DNA of 64,000 nucleotides from Agapanthus africanus (GCA_030015575.1 JASDDO010000024.1:222290996-222354995); one strand, 5' to 3'. Shown: positions 12,085 through 23,515, counted from the first letter of the stretch. Notes: generated from the letters alone by a model not told the origin. Program-made: numbers and translations.

Positions 12085-14379
12085 TGTAACGTTTTGAAAA
12101 TCGTTTCGGTGAAATTTCAAAAAAAAACGGTAAAATAAGGGGGTTTTCTGTAAAAAATCAAAATACAAATATCTTTATTATAAAATTATATATACATATT
12201 CTAGCTATGTAATTGCTAGTATTTGGTGTTTATTGACCCACTGGTGAAATTTCAAATTTTCTGAATTTTTTTCCGAAATTAATTATTTTAATATTATTTT
12301 AAACCGTCACTAATATATTTAATTAGGGAAAATTACAAACTGGAATTAGTTGAAACAAATTTTGTGCATCATAAAACATTAAACAAAATTTTAACATGTT
12401 GTTTTTGAAATGAAATGGTTTGCCAAAACGGTTTAGAAATTATATAAGAAAAAAGCTATTTTTTGGTGAAATTAGTGTAAGTGGTTGTAGGGTATAATAT
12501 TTATCATTTTTTCTCACCCAAACAAGGCCCACACCCATCCCCAAAATTCTGGGCTGATACCATGCTGTCCCCCTCCATCTCACACTTCTTTTTGGTTTGA
12601 AAAGAAAAGAAAAGAAAGAAAAAAAAAAGAAAAGAATAGAAAATGATAGAAATTGAGTGGACTTTGACTAGATTTATTTTTCCCCACCTCACTCTCTCTC
12701 CTCCCTCACCCAATCCCCACCAAATTCTTGCCGAAACCTACACACAAACAGCCCCCTCTTAATTCTTCTCCATTTCATTGCAAAACCCACAAAATTCCAC
12801 CAAAAATCCAAGTCAAAAATCCCACAAAAACAAAATCCAATCTCTACCCATTATTTCTTTGCCCAAGCTAGCATGGATCTTGGAGGAAATTTGGCATTTT
12901 GGAGGCCATGATCTTCATGTTGATCTCTTGATCATGAGGTATAAAAATTCTTCCATATTTGTTAATTGTTAGTTGTATGTTTAAAGCAAACTTGTTTAGG
13001 TGTTTAAAAATATATATATATAAATAAAAGGGTTTTGAATTCAAGTTTAGAAATTCAAGTGGATGGTTTTGGATTATAGTTAGGGTTTTGTTGTATGATT
13101 ATGGTTGCAAGTGGAATTCTTCTTTTTGTGGAATGTGAAACATAATCAAATTGTTAGTTGTAAATTGTTAAGTTCAAATTGTAATATTTAAGCTATTTTA
13201 CTTACTAGATTTTTGGAAAATTATTGAATGTCTTAGATTAAAATATAATTATGGTTTCATAGCATTATTAATATTATATTGAGTGGTTTAATGCCTTTAG
13301 TTCATGAAAATCCAAGCTAGATTGTAGTTTGTGCATTTTTGCTATAAAATTGTTAAAATTGGTTAATATTGCAAACTAGGTTTTTGAAATCGAATTAAAT
13401 TGTGGGTTTAAAATTTACGTAATGGTTTTTATGGCATAATTAAGATATTAAGTTATCATCTTGGTCACTAGAATTGTTAAAACATCATGTTTTGTACAAA
13501 AACGGCGAATTGTGCTTGCTAGATTTTCGGAAAAATGACTTTTTAAGTGAAATTGGGGGTTTTTGTGAGTTTTAACCTATTTTATATTAAAATTAGTGTT
13601 CGTGAATGTGCAAATGAGTGTATTTGGGTTTTTCTCGATGGTCTGGCGTTTGTACACCGACGTCGAGGGTTTTTGGGTTGATTTGTGAAAGCAACCATAG
13701 GTTTTGACCTATGTGGGATTCGTGTGTCGTTTTGGTCATGAGTCGGATTTTAATGCGATACGATGCGTTGTGATATGTAGGTACCCCCATGTGGACTTCG
13801 AGACGACAAGCAAGCGCGTGGCGACGTCGACACCGGCGAGCGAGGACCAGGTGAGTAGATTTATATCTACGGGAAGAAGTCGGGTGGATGACGTATAGCA
13901 CCCCCGCAGTCCGTAGTGTAGCTCATATATATATGTTTATATAGGTGTTTTATGATACGAGAATGTTCATTCATGTTATGTTTAGGTGTTCATGGATTAG
14001 CTTTGGGTTAGTTGCGAAACCCTAGAGTAGTTGTTATACCCACATACGCACACACAGACTTGCATACTTTACTTTCTTGTGCGCAGATTGGGATGTGTAT
14101 ATATGTATATATGCGTGGGTATGGGACTATGCATATGTACATTCATATACGCATGCATGGATGATGAGGATAGTACTTGGGATTTGAGATGAGTCGATGA
14201 GATTTGATTTGAGGCCGTGAGATCGGTGATATAGCAGGGTTCGTATTTGAGATACGATATGACGTTGTAGCGGGTCCTTGACGTAGTGTTTCACACACGT
14301 CCATGCATACTTAGACGGTATCAGTATTGTACTAGACGTAGATCAGTACCCCGATCATGATATTTGATAAAGATGATAC
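12085..14379 (+). repeat. 3' LTR of outer element, left part
   Basis: Starts TGTAACG at 12085 and runs to the Tat-1 insertion point. The LTR resumes at 49605. It is AT-rich, with a purine run near 12600-12645 and no real gene; short frames such as 13593-13901 and 13704-13898 overlap on opposite strands and resemble nothing known. Bases 14375-14379 (gatac) are the left copy of the Tat-1 target duplication. Confidence 0.75.
14375..14379. repeat. Target site duplication of Tat-1 (left copy)
   Basis: gatac precedes the TGTTCCCC terminus at 14380; the identical gatac at 49600-49604 follows the AAACA terminus at 49599. A perfect 5-bp duplication 35 kb apart shows that everything between arrived as one element plus later nested insertions. 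Confidence 0.95.
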
Positions 14380-14701
14380 TGTTCCCCTCCGAACGGCGGC
14401 CGGGACGCGAGGACGTCTAAGCCTGGGATTCGGGGGCAGATGCTAATTGGTGCTATCCGTTCTCCTCCCCGAAGATGCCAAGTTAATTTATGGCACCGTG
14501 CATCGGAGGTTTGAACGGATGCGTCCGATGTAGCAGACTTCGTCAGATTCCCCCTCGCTTGAGGGTTTTTTTTGATTGTGGGGACGCTCTTCCCTGCAGG
14601 CGCAAGCCCCTGCAGTTAATTACACTACCGCATCGCGGTAACCACTTTCTCCTTCTCCAGATGGTCACTTCGTGTCGTGTGTTTTTATTTTATGTTTTGT
14701 T

Positions 14702-14749
14702 GCCCGTGGATTGTTTACGGAGACCGAGTTATGTCGTCGCCCGTAGGGC
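14702..14749. repeat. Bulged hairpin, GCCC/GGGC family (LTR copy)
   Basis: GCCC (14702-14705), GTGGATTGTT, TACGG (14716-14720), loop, CCGTA (14741-14745), GGGC (14746-14749). The same design occurs in the other LTR (36395-36442) and in the spacers of Tat-1 and Tat-2 with compensating arm changes. Confidence 0.75.
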
Positions 14750-15194
14750 GTGGACTAGCCCAAATCCGTATTATCTTAGATTTGGGTTTGGGGGTTTGGT
14801 TTGAGGATACGTTAGCCATATTTGAGGCTAAGATCAACTCAAACGTTTGTTAAGGATACGTTAGTCTAATTTGAGACTAAGATCAACTTAACGGGATCGT
14901 TTAGATCCGACAAAAGAGCATTTGGGCTCCATTGTTCCAGTTTAGGGACATAGTGGTCCATTGCATATATGGCCGTCGGGACCCGTCACCTCTCTGACGA
15001 CGTTGAAGGATTACAACGACAAATGTCAGAGGAGTTCAGAGATGTACCCTTGAACCAGAGTTAATTGGGGGGATCTATAGTCCAGTTTGAGACTAGAGTC
15101 TGTTTAAAAGGTTTAAGGATACGTTAGCCATATTTAAGGCTAAGATCAACTTAAACGGGATCGTTTAGATCCGACAAAAGAGCAGACGTGGGCT

Positions 15195-15650
15195 CTATTG
15201 TTCCAGTTTAGGGACATGGTGGTCCATTGGTAGTTTAAGGACATTGCGGTCCATGGGTAGTTTAAGGACATTGGGGTCTAATGTTAGTTTTAAGACATCT
15301 CGGTCAAGGTTAAGGACGTCGTAGTCCATGGGTTTAAGGACCCCATAATCCGTTGTTAGTTTTAAGACATCTCGGTCAAGGTTAAGGACGTCGTAGTCCA
15401 TGGGTTTAAGGACCCCACAGTCCATTGTTAGTTTTAAGACATCTCGGTCAAGGTTAAGGACGTCGTATTCCATGGGTTTAAGGACCCCACAGTCCCTTGT
15501 TAGTTTTAAGACATCTCGGTCAAGGTTAAGGACGTCGTAGTCCATGAGTTTAAGGACCCCACAGTCCATTGTTAGTTTTAAGACATCTCGGTCAAGGTTA
15601 AGGACGTCGTAGTCCATGGGTTTAAGGACCCCACAGTCCGTATCAATGCG
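15195..15650. repeat. 72-bp tandem repeat in Tat-1 LTR
   Basis: About five to six units; each contains GGAC-N6-GTCC and AGAC-N6-GTC inverted repeats and the phrase GTTAAGGACGTCGTAGTCC. The left end (15195-15290) uses a 27-bp sub-unit. The same 72-bp unit recurs in the element interior at 23570-24050, and a 27-bp version at 26395-26580. The right-hand LTR has its own array at 36888-37330 with slightly different unit order. Confidence 0.85.
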
Positions 15651-15939
15651 TGGTCATCGGGACCCGTCACCTCTTTGAAGACGTTGAGGGATTACAACGC
15701 CAAGTATCAAAGGAGTGAAGAGATGTACCCTGGAACCGGAGTGGATTAAATAGTCCTTGGCCCAATTTGGGATCAAGACCAATTAATTATGTTTTGAGCC
15801 CATTAGCCCAGTTAATTACGAATTGAGGACTTATGGCCAGCTTGGGCTAAGTCCAATCATGTCTGGGATATCGGCCCTCCTGTTGGTCCCTTGAAGGAGA
15901 GGCTTTGCCTCTGGCCATTTAGCCAATTGGGCCAGTGCC

Positions 15940-17060
15940 TAGTGTTAAACACTAAAGACCAATCAGTGTTGAACACTGGGAATGAAATTGATAAGTCAGT
16001 GTTTAACACTAAAAGATAGTTGGTGTCAAATACCAGCAACAAGGCTTTCAAATTAGTGTTAAACACTAAAACAGACCAGTGTTAAATACTGGCAACAGAA
16101 ATCCCGAATTAGTGTTGAACACTAAGGTAATCAGTGTTGAACACTGCAAATAAAGTTCTTTGCTTAGTGTTGAACACTAAGGCCAAACAATGTTTTAACA
16201 CTGAATTCAGGGGTTCCAATTTAGTGTTAAACACTAAGGCAAGAGGGGTCACGTGGTAACACGTGAGGGCGCCTTCCCTTCATTTGTTCTTTTGAGACTA
16301 TTGCATCTTTTAGAGCATCACGTGCCATCACGTGACGGGTATTCAAACGCTTGTATGTTAAAGCTTCTGCCAAGGGTCACGTGGGTCACGTGAGGCACTG
16401 CCTCAAAGGGGCTCTTTATAGATCTTTTGGGGGGGTCACGTGGTGACACGTGACCCTGCTTTTCTGTAGTTGTTTAGAAGATCTGTTAATCCTTTTCAGG
16501 AATTAAATTCCTCGTAGGGTTGAACCCTGGCAATAATTTCAGAGGAATTAAATTCCTACTTCCTTTTGAAGAGTTGAACTCTGAATTTCCTGTAGGAATT
16601 AAATTCCTCATATATGTGAAGAACTGAATAGGGTTAAACCCTAATAAAAGCTTTGGGGAATTAAACTCCCACTCTCTGTTAAAGAATTATTCTAGGGAAT
16701 AAGATTAAGGGAATTAAATTCCTGCTGTTTTAACAGAACTAAGTTCTTAACTAGGGTTAAACCCTGATTCTTTTCATTCTGAAGGAATTAAATTCCCATA
16801 ACACAGGGTCAAACCCTAATTTTATTTTAAAGGAATTAAATCCCTATAGTTCTGTGAGAATTAAATTCTCGTGCTTCCATTCCCTCTCTATGCTTTGGAT
16901 CTGCATGGCAAGATCTCAACCCATTGAGAATTAAATTCTCAACTCAAGGGGAGATGTGCACTTTACAGATCCTCCATCAAAGAGAAGAAATATGTCCTTC
17001 TGTTTTATATCAGAGTTAAACTCTGTTGAGAATTAAATTCTCTTTTCTTTCAATGAAACC
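15940..17060. repeat. Field of short palindromes centred on TTAAA/TTGAA
   Basis: Dozens of 13-17 bp palindromes with varying arms around a constant centre. Examples: TAGTGTTAAACACTA (15940), CAGTGTTGAACACTG (15964), AGGAATTAAATTCCT (16498), AGGGTTGAACCCT (16516), AGAGTTGAACTCT (16570), AGGGTTAAACCCT (16630) and GAGAATTAAATTCTC (16926). CACGTG-armed palindromes (16247-16450) are interspersed. The same field is present in the other LTR at 37630-38735, and isolated members continue past the LTR border into the antisense gene's leader (18199-18213 and 18440-18670). Confidence 0.9.
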
Positions 17061-17178
17061 TTCCCTTTCTTACCTAGGGTTTTCTTTTGCAGACGATCCA
17101 AATTCTTCTAAGGTATTCCGGGCTCTCTCTCTTTTCTTCCCTCTGCGTATTATATTTTTTTGTGTGTCTCTTGGCTCC

Positions 17179-17186
17179 TATTTATA
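17179..17186 (-). promoter_or_regulatory. Sense-strand TATA box of Tat-1 LTR (3' LTR copy)
   Basis: On the - strand this reads CTCCTATAAATAGGAG, a strong plant TATA box. The same site in the 5' LTR is at 38873-38880. Transcription would run leftward. A second possible TATA on the same strand (TATAAA, 16415-16420) is weaker in context. Confidence 0.6.
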
Positions 17187-17493
17187 GGAGAAGCAGTCGA
17201 GTCAATTCGTTTTTGATGAATCTTCCATTGGGAGATTTGATTTGTATCCATCATTCGTTTTGGACCTTTGGATTATTAGGTGAATTTTATTCACCATTGG
17301 ATTTTAAATCCAGAGATTCTCCTTTGTTATTTTGGTTAGATTTTAAGGGGAAATCTTTCCAAATTCGAGATTTTCCCATAGATAGATGATATTTAATCAC
17401 CTTTAAATCTTTAATTCAATCGGTTTTTTTGAAAAGATTTGAGAGTTCTTTTCTCAGAATTTAGTTCTGTTAACAAATAGGCTTTGAAGTTGG

Positions 17494-17965
17494 TCACGTG
17501 TGGCCACGTGACCCTTGGTCACGTGTGGGCACGTGACCCCCTTGGAACAAGCCTTCTTCTTTCTTTTTGCGCTATGTCTTCTGGTTGCTGCTTAACCGTC
17601 ACGTGCCATCACGTGACCCCTGGTCACGTGTGAGCACGTGACCCTCGGCTGGGTTCTTTTTCTTGATTTAAACGGAGAACAAGTCTGCTGCTTTGAGTAT
17701 CACGTGCCAACACGTGACCCTGGTCACGTGGGAGCATGTGACCTCTTCTGAAGCCTTTTCCTTGATTTGATCAGGGAACCGGTTTGCCTTTGAAGCCGCT
17801 TTTAATTGTCACGTGCCAACACGTGACCCAGGTCACGTGGGAGCACGTGACCCTTTCTGAACCCCTTTTCTTTGATATAATCGGGAAGCTGAATTTGCCT
17901 TGCTGATGCTTTTAGATGTCACGTGCCAACACGTGACTGCTGGTCACGTGTAAGCACGTGACCCT
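17494..17965. promoter_or_regulatory. G-box (CACGTG) array between two divergent TATA boxes
   Basis: About 19 CACGTG sites, arranged as inverted pairs such as TCACGTG-spacer-CACGTGA, in five clusters: near 17494-17535, 17599-17642, 17700-17740, 17818-17850 and 17918-17962. Two more follow outside the LTR at about 18036-18050. CACGTG is the G-box bound by plant bHLH (PIF, MYC) and bZIP (HY5, ABF) factors. The array is conserved in the other LTR (49080-49555), with a few sites lost by substitution. It sits upstream of the leftward sense TATA (17179) and the rightward antisense-gene TATA (18128). Confidence 0.75.
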
Positions 17966-18013
17966 TTTCTGAAGCCTTTTCCATAAGCTTTTCTGATTTT
18001 AAATCAGGAAACA

Positions 18014-18027
18014 AATGCCCCCACAGC
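18014..18027 (-). promoter_or_regulatory. Polypurine tract of Tat-1
   Basis: On the - strand, CTGTGGGGGCATT directly precedes the 3' LTR start (TGTTTCCTG, reading down from 18013). It fits the position and G-rich character of a plus-strand primer tract and resembles that of the family A elements (GGGGGGAAATT). Confidence 0.7.
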
Positions 18028-18127
18028 GTTGTTCTCACGTGTTCGCACGTGAGTGCAACGCTGTCACCTTTTGTGACCGTTGGATTCCTCTAGGGATTTG
18101 GGGAGATGAAACGTCTCCATCACCTCC

Positions 18128-18135
18128 TATAAATA
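18128..18135 (+). promoter_or_regulatory. TATA box of the antisense gene
   Basis: CTCCTATAAATACTCACG: a canonical TATAAATA about 115 bp inside the LTR border, facing right. Transcription should start near 18160. A 5' UTR exon would end at 18289 (CCTCAG/GTAATG) and its intron would run 18290-18947, ending TTTCAG, just before the ATG at 18953. Confidence 0.65.
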
Positions 18136-18952
18136 CTCACGTTTCTTCAGAAGAGCCTTCACTTTGCTCATCTTCTTCTTCTGAGAAATTTTTCCCTTGA
18201 GAATTTAATTCTCTTCTTCCAGAGCTTAGTTCTCTGCCTCGAAACATTTTCAGAGTTTAACTCTGTTTAAAAGGACTCTTCCTCCTCAGGTAATGGTGAT
18301 CGAAGCACCTTCATTTTGACAACACTCTCTGGATTTTAAATCCATATCAAGGGTTTCACAAAGAACCCATTTTTCTCTAAGTTCTTTAACCAAAATATGA
18401 GACCACTTAACCTCCAACAGTAGATCTCTTAGGGTTTAGATGATCCTTAGGGAGATGATGATGGCGGTTCAAATCCATGGAATTTAATTCCATCCCAAAA
18501 ATGTTTTTGGGAATTTAATTCCCTTCTCTTAATAAGGAATTTAATTCCAATAAAGGACTCAATTTCTTCACACGGAGGCTTCTTGGGGTCTCTTGACCCG
18601 AGGTTGTCCTTCTGTAATTAATGAAATAGGAGCTTTGTAATGATGTCTTCTGTGGGAATTTAATTCCTTTGATCTTGTTGGATCCATTGTAGAGCCCGAG
18701 ACAGATCCTGTTGGGGGAATGTGCATGGTCATCATTCTTTATTTAACGAGGATATTCCCTTTGTTTTATTGTAACTATTTGGTCTCATTATTAATGAGCC
18801 GTCATCCGGATTCTGTGGGGCCCATGTGTTTTGTAGCCAATGGTCCCAGAAAACTCTGCTGTTGCTTTCTTTAACTCGTCTTCATGTTCATGCATGGATA
18901 TATATTGCTGACCTCGCTTTTAACGGTCTTCTTTTATTGGATTTCAGGTGTG

Positions 18953-21900
18953 ATGGCTTCTGTTCCGTGCTTTCCCTTTTCTCGCTCGGAGACTGCTTTT
19001 CCTCAGTCACCATCTGATGAGGAAGCGATGGCGATGATCCGGGCCTATGACCCGAACTGCACCAACCTTCTTCAATGGGGATCTTGGTATAGTCAGATTA
19101 TTCAGGGTCGCCGGAGTTTTCTTTGCGCGATACCGACGGAGCCCACTTTCCCATTCTTACCGATGGACCCTCCAAGGACGGTTTTTTCTGTGGAAATGCC
19201 CAACTGGACTCCAACGGGGAGGCTCGAGCCTTCGACGATCGGTATTCCGAACCATCCGATCCCGGCCATAGACATCTTGGGGCGGCGTATCTGCCAGGGT
19301 GAGGCCCACCCATGGGGGCAAATTTATAAGATAGGGCTTACTCCTCGGCACCCTACGGGCTACCTTCTCTGGGCTCGCTACATCCTTTCTGCCCATCATG
19401 CGCGGTTGCAGAAAGTCGGGCTTTATCAGGCCATATACGCGTCACTCTTCCATTATAAGTCCCCGCATGTCTGGTGGGTCAAGGCGTTTTTGAACCAATG
19501 GAATCTTCCCACCAACACTTTCATTCTAAGAGATCGCGAGGTCTCGATCTCTCTGGCCGAATTTTATGACATCTCGGGGTTGCCGATAAGGGGTAGTCTG
19601 TACGAGGAGTTGCTGCCTCCTGACGAGTACATTTTTGAACCCGAGCCCGTCCCGGTTGACGGCCTGTCTGCTGAGAATGCCGTTCGCCACAAGCGCCCCA
19701 GTTTAATCAAGGCGCTAGGTATCTTTGACCGATTATTCACCGAATCCGAAGAGCAGGGTGTTACTTTCAAGAGCTTCATTGCTCGTTTCCTTCGCGAGGA
19801 CGCCTTATCGAAGACAGCCCCGAAGTTTGCCAACATTGGAGACCCCTTTGGGTTCGGTCCGAAGAAGCTGCCGACCACTGAATCAGATTTACCTCAGTAC
19901 TACATCCCTATTATGTCGCCGATATCTTTTGAATCCATTGATGTCCCAGGCATGGACGAGGAGACGTTCTTTGTGGGGTTTGTTAGTGTTTGGCTCAGTT
20001 GGTTCGTTATCCCCATGCATCGCCGCTTCATGAGAGCCTCGGTCATCTACCCGGCTCATCGTATTGCTGAGGGGACACGGTTGGCCATCGGCATCCCGGC
20101 CTTGGCGCACCTCTATCATGGATTGGGCACCGCAGCTAATACCTCTACACCCGGCGTGGATGTAGTGAACTTTTCGCTTCATTATTTCACGTCCTGGGTC
20201 GAAATGCATGTGCTGGGGGCTTTCGCTATGCATCAGAGGCCCGCATTTTACGACGCCTATCCCTTCCTGCGACTTATGCGATTGGTGGGTGCTTCTGCTG
20301 CTGACCCGACTCAATTCGGGGCTATTCGGGTGCTGATTTCTCCTCATGCCGCCGCTGGCGGGTTGGTTTTTAATGATCGGGTCTTGTCTACTCCTTCGGG
20401 TCCCGTTCAACAACTCTGGGACCAGTCGAAAGACAACGCACCTTCTTTGAAGCCCCGGGAGGCCGCGCATTTGGATACAATTAGACCGGGCTACTTGGTG
20501 TTTCGTCAGGACAGTGCAGCTCTTTTTATGCGGTACAATCCGCATCGATTCGCCCGGCAGCTTGGATACGACCAGGGTGTTCCTTTCGAGGCTTTTATAG
20601 TTGCCCCGATCCCTTCGCTCGATGCTGTTCGCGATGCCGCTCATCACTTCATGAGGCTGAACACCGGCTCCCGTTTCATGGTCCCTGAAGCTGAGTACAT
20701 GCCCCGGTGTGTGGGTGCATTTACGGGCTGGTATCTTCATCGGATCAGCCCAATTATTCTTGAAGAAAGAAGGGTGCTTCTTGGTCACGACGCCCCTCCT
20801 CAGGTTTCGGGGGCTAAGCTACGACCGAGGGTTCCGGTCCGCTTCCTTTTGAGGGAGATTGGCACCGCGCTCATCCCGGGGGAGTCAGGGATAGACCTTA
20901 CTCCAACAGCCGGTATGCCCTTGGGTTCCCGATCGCGGGGTAAACGGGCCCCAGTGGTAGCACCCTTGCCGGTGGCAGCACCGCCCCCTGTGGCATCGAC
21001 ACTGGTGATGTCATCCTCGGTTGTGGCACCGAGCGAGAGTAACAGGGATGAGGGCGCTGAGGGCGATGTGGGCCAGCGCCGCCCTAAGGCTTCGCGAGGG
21101 AGGAAGCGGTCATCCTCAGCGACCGGCTCTGGGTCTAAACGGCGGAGGAAAGTGGCCACCACCCTGCTCGATTCTGTGGCGGAGTCTGAGCCTATTCTTG
21201 AAGATGAACCATTGGCCCTGCAAGAGTCAGACGCTGGACTTCTCTTCCCGAGTTCGGCTGATGAGGAGGCCGCACAGTTAGCTGAGGCCATACGGCGTTC
21301 AAAAGACGCGTCTCATAACGCCAAGGTTCCAAAGAAGTCTTATCCCGCTGTAATTTTTTACGAAGACCCTTCGTGGATTCGGCGGCGATTTATCGGTCCT
21401 TTGGAGGAATGGGGGGAAAGGGCTTTGAAGCAGGCCGCTTCAGAAGACGCAGCTGATGCCCTTTCTTTATGGACCGGCGGTCATGAGTCTACCCTTGAAC
21501 CCCGGCGAGCCCACCTCCTTGAGAAGGAGCAGCGGCTTGAAGAAGCCATATTGAGGGCTTCTTTGCGTATAGGTACATTGTGCTTCTTTTGTAGTCTTTC
21601 CGATTATTTATGCCCATGCATATGTATCATTATTCTTATTTGAATCGTGCAGAATCTTCGACGCTGGGGGAGCTCCTTACGGGACCATTAAAGCTAAAGC
21701 CCGCTGAAATTCTCAATGAAGCCTTGCTTGATGTGGAGGGGGCTGATGAGGCTGCTCCTCTCATGGTAGAGCCTCCAGCGGCGGTTCTTGATCAGGGAGC
21801 GCTTGCCCCTTTGGGGGAGGCTCCTTTGGAGGTCGCCGCCCCAATGACTCTTACTGAGGGCGGCCCAGAGGCTGGAAAAGAGGTAGTCGGGACTACTCTT

Positions 21901-23092
21901 CCTTTGTTGGAGCCTGAGGTCATGGCGGAGACCGTTGAAGCTGCTATCCCCCCGGCTCAGAATGGGAGGAGTGTTGAAGGTAGCCCTCTGCGTTTTAATT
22001 TAGCAAACCTTTCATAGTCTGAAATCTTTTATCTTTCCCAGAATTGCGAGGTTTGGCGGCCACTATTGCGGATCTGTCGCCTCGACAGTCATTTCAGCGT
22101 TTATTGGAGATGGCAGCTCCGCAGGCGATCTCCCCTCAGCGTATTGTCCTTTCCTCTGGGCAAGGTTAGTGTCATTCGCCATTTTTTTTTACCATAGCAT
22201 TGTTACTATTTCGCGAAATGACGTTGATGTCTCTTATAGTTTTGGAAGCTGACGATGAGGTCGAGGTTGTTGAAGGGCTAGGGGAACCTTCAGCTCCTAC
22301 TTGCATGACTGTCGGTGAGTGACTTTTTATTATAGTCCCGTTCGTTCTGTGTTTAAGAGTTTTAATAACATTTGCCAAATTTGAACTGCCCTGCTAGTCT
22401 CCATGGCTTTGGAATCGCGCATTATGATGTCGCTCGGCCCTTATGCTTTGCGGGCTTCAGAACGCTTGGCCCAATTGAGCCTTGTCTCCCTATCTTCTTT
22501 CGTCGAGGAGCTCCGTGCTGGTAGCGCGACCACAGCCGAAGCATTTGCTGCTGAAGCTAACGGCTCCCTTCCTTTTCTCGCCACCTATCATAGCGAGGAG
22601 GTGGTGCGGGTCTGGGTGGAGTTCTGTAGGAAGATGGAGGCTTGTTTGTACGCTCTCGAATGTTCTCGCCTTTCCTCGGAAGCCGTGGCTGCAAAAGCGG
22701 AGTTGCGGGGTCTGATAGCACGATGTGCGGCCAACATGACGTCATGCGAGAAGAGGCTTGGCCGCAAGTTCTCGGAGAGGGAATTGGCTTCTAAGGCGCT
22801 GAGCGAACTTCAGGCCAGCCTCACAGCCAAGGCCAACAAAGCGTACGAACTCTGGCGAGTGCTCCAGGAGTCCGTAAAAGAGGTGGTGGCTCTCGATAAA
22901 GCTGCCACGTTCACTCGCGAGAGGGTCGAGGCTCATAAAGCCACCGAGAAAGAGCTCGAAGCTCGGCTTGCTTCGTATCAGGCTCAGCAAGCTCAGGCGG
23001 AGGCTCGTCTTCTGGAGATCTTGCGTCATGAAGCCGTGGCTCAGCAACAGAACGATGAGCTGGTAAAATTACTGCACCGCCCGCCGGCTTGA
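18953..23092 (+). CDS. Plant mobile domain protein encoded antisense within Tat-1, 5 coding exons
   Basis: Exons 18953-21572, 21653-21979, 22042-22164, 22240-22314 and 22398-23092 have GT...AG introns of 62-83 bp. All junctions fall after the first base of a codon and no stop arises, giving 1279 residues. I chose ATG 18953 because a splice acceptor (18946-18947) precedes it. Residues ~130-480 resemble the aminotransferase-like plant mobile domain; the diagnostic part is VWWVKAFLNQWNLPTNTF and then LAEFYDISGLPIRG near residues 172-218. A basic cluster (GRKRSSS...KRRRK, about 711-735) looks like a bipartite nuclear localisation signal. The last exon is Ala/Glu/Lys-rich and likely coiled coil. 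Plant mobile domains occur in MAIN/MAIL silencing factors and in transposons; antisense ORFs between pol and 3' LTR are known in Tat elements. Function here is unknown. An unspliced reading would stop at 21643. Confidence 0.8.
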
Positions 23093-23194
23093 GGACTTGT
23101 ATCTTTTCTCCTTTTTTGTACATACTCATGAATGAGAGTATCTTTCTTTTTTGTTTCTTTTATGAATTGTACTTTGTATCCATTTTGGTTTATG

Positions 23195-23200
23195 AATAAA
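23195..23200 (+). terminator. Poly(A) signal of the antisense gene
   Basis: AATAAA about 100 bp after the stop codon at 23092, preceded by T-rich sequence with TTTTGTA and TTGTA elements (23110-23175) typical of plant upstream polyadenylation signals. It completes the rightward transcription unit. Confidence 0.65.
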
Positions 23201-23319
23201 AGATACATTTTTCTTCTCAATGGTGTGTCCGCTTTTTATTGAATGTATTCTGCGGATATTCTATCTTGATCTCCTTGCAGGACAGCGATGGCTCAGGATT
23301 CAGGGTTAAGAGCTGCCTC

Positions 23320-23515
23320 CTAAGACTTTTGCATTTTATGAGCCACGAGGGTCTCATAAAGAGTTTTTCTCCCTACAGGTCGGGAGGATCCCATAGGTGT
23401 AAGTTCTTCCTAGGAATCGTGAGGATTCTTAAGCGGGTTTTCCCTTGAGAGTCGTAAGGATCTCACAAGAGAGTTTTTTCTTCCTTACAGGTCGTGAGGG
23501 CCTGCAAGTGCTGGA
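23320..23515. repeat. Hairpin array with CGTRAGGA-type loops (Tat-1 spacer, part 1)
   Basis: Five consecutive stem-loops of about 26 bp. The first is perfect: TTTATGAG (23335-23342), loop CCACGAGGGT, CTCATAAA (23353-23360). It is followed by units with arms CCTACAGG/CCCATAGG, CCTAGGAAT/ATTCTTAAG, CTTGAGAG/CTCACAAG and CTTACAGG/CCTGCAAG around TCGTRAGGAT-like loops. Further arrays occur at 25510-26040, 59650-59830 and 60285-60460. Confidence 0.8.

Larger units (their letters stand above)
14380..18013 (-). repeat. Tat-1 3' LTR (left copy), 3634 bp
   Basis: TGTTCCCCTCC at 14380 to CAGGAAACA at 18013. On the transcribed - strand, U3 is the right-hand part and R/U5 the left-hand part. From right to left it contains the G-box array (17494-17965), the sense TATA box (17179-17186), the palindrome field (about 15940-17060), a 72-bp tandem repeat (15195-15650) and a GCCC/GGGC hairpin (14702-14749). 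No protein-coding gene is present; - strand frames in the 72-bp array are repeats read in phase because 72 is divisible by 3. Confidence 0.93.

Noticed and set aside
15195-15617. - strand frame with 24-residue repeats (also 23485-23877 and 36888-37310)
   Set aside because: The 72-bp tandem repeat is divisible by three, so any open frame stays open. There is no start context, and it lies in an LTR and a spacer.
19889-20788. 299-codon - strand frame
   Set aside because: It is a shadow of the first antisense-gene exon, without similarity, and lies outside the pol frame.
18953-23092. Plant mobile domain gene as an ordinary host gene
   Set aside because: It lies inside Tat-1 between matching LTRs flanked by a perfect target duplication, in the position where antisense ORFs of Tat elements are known.
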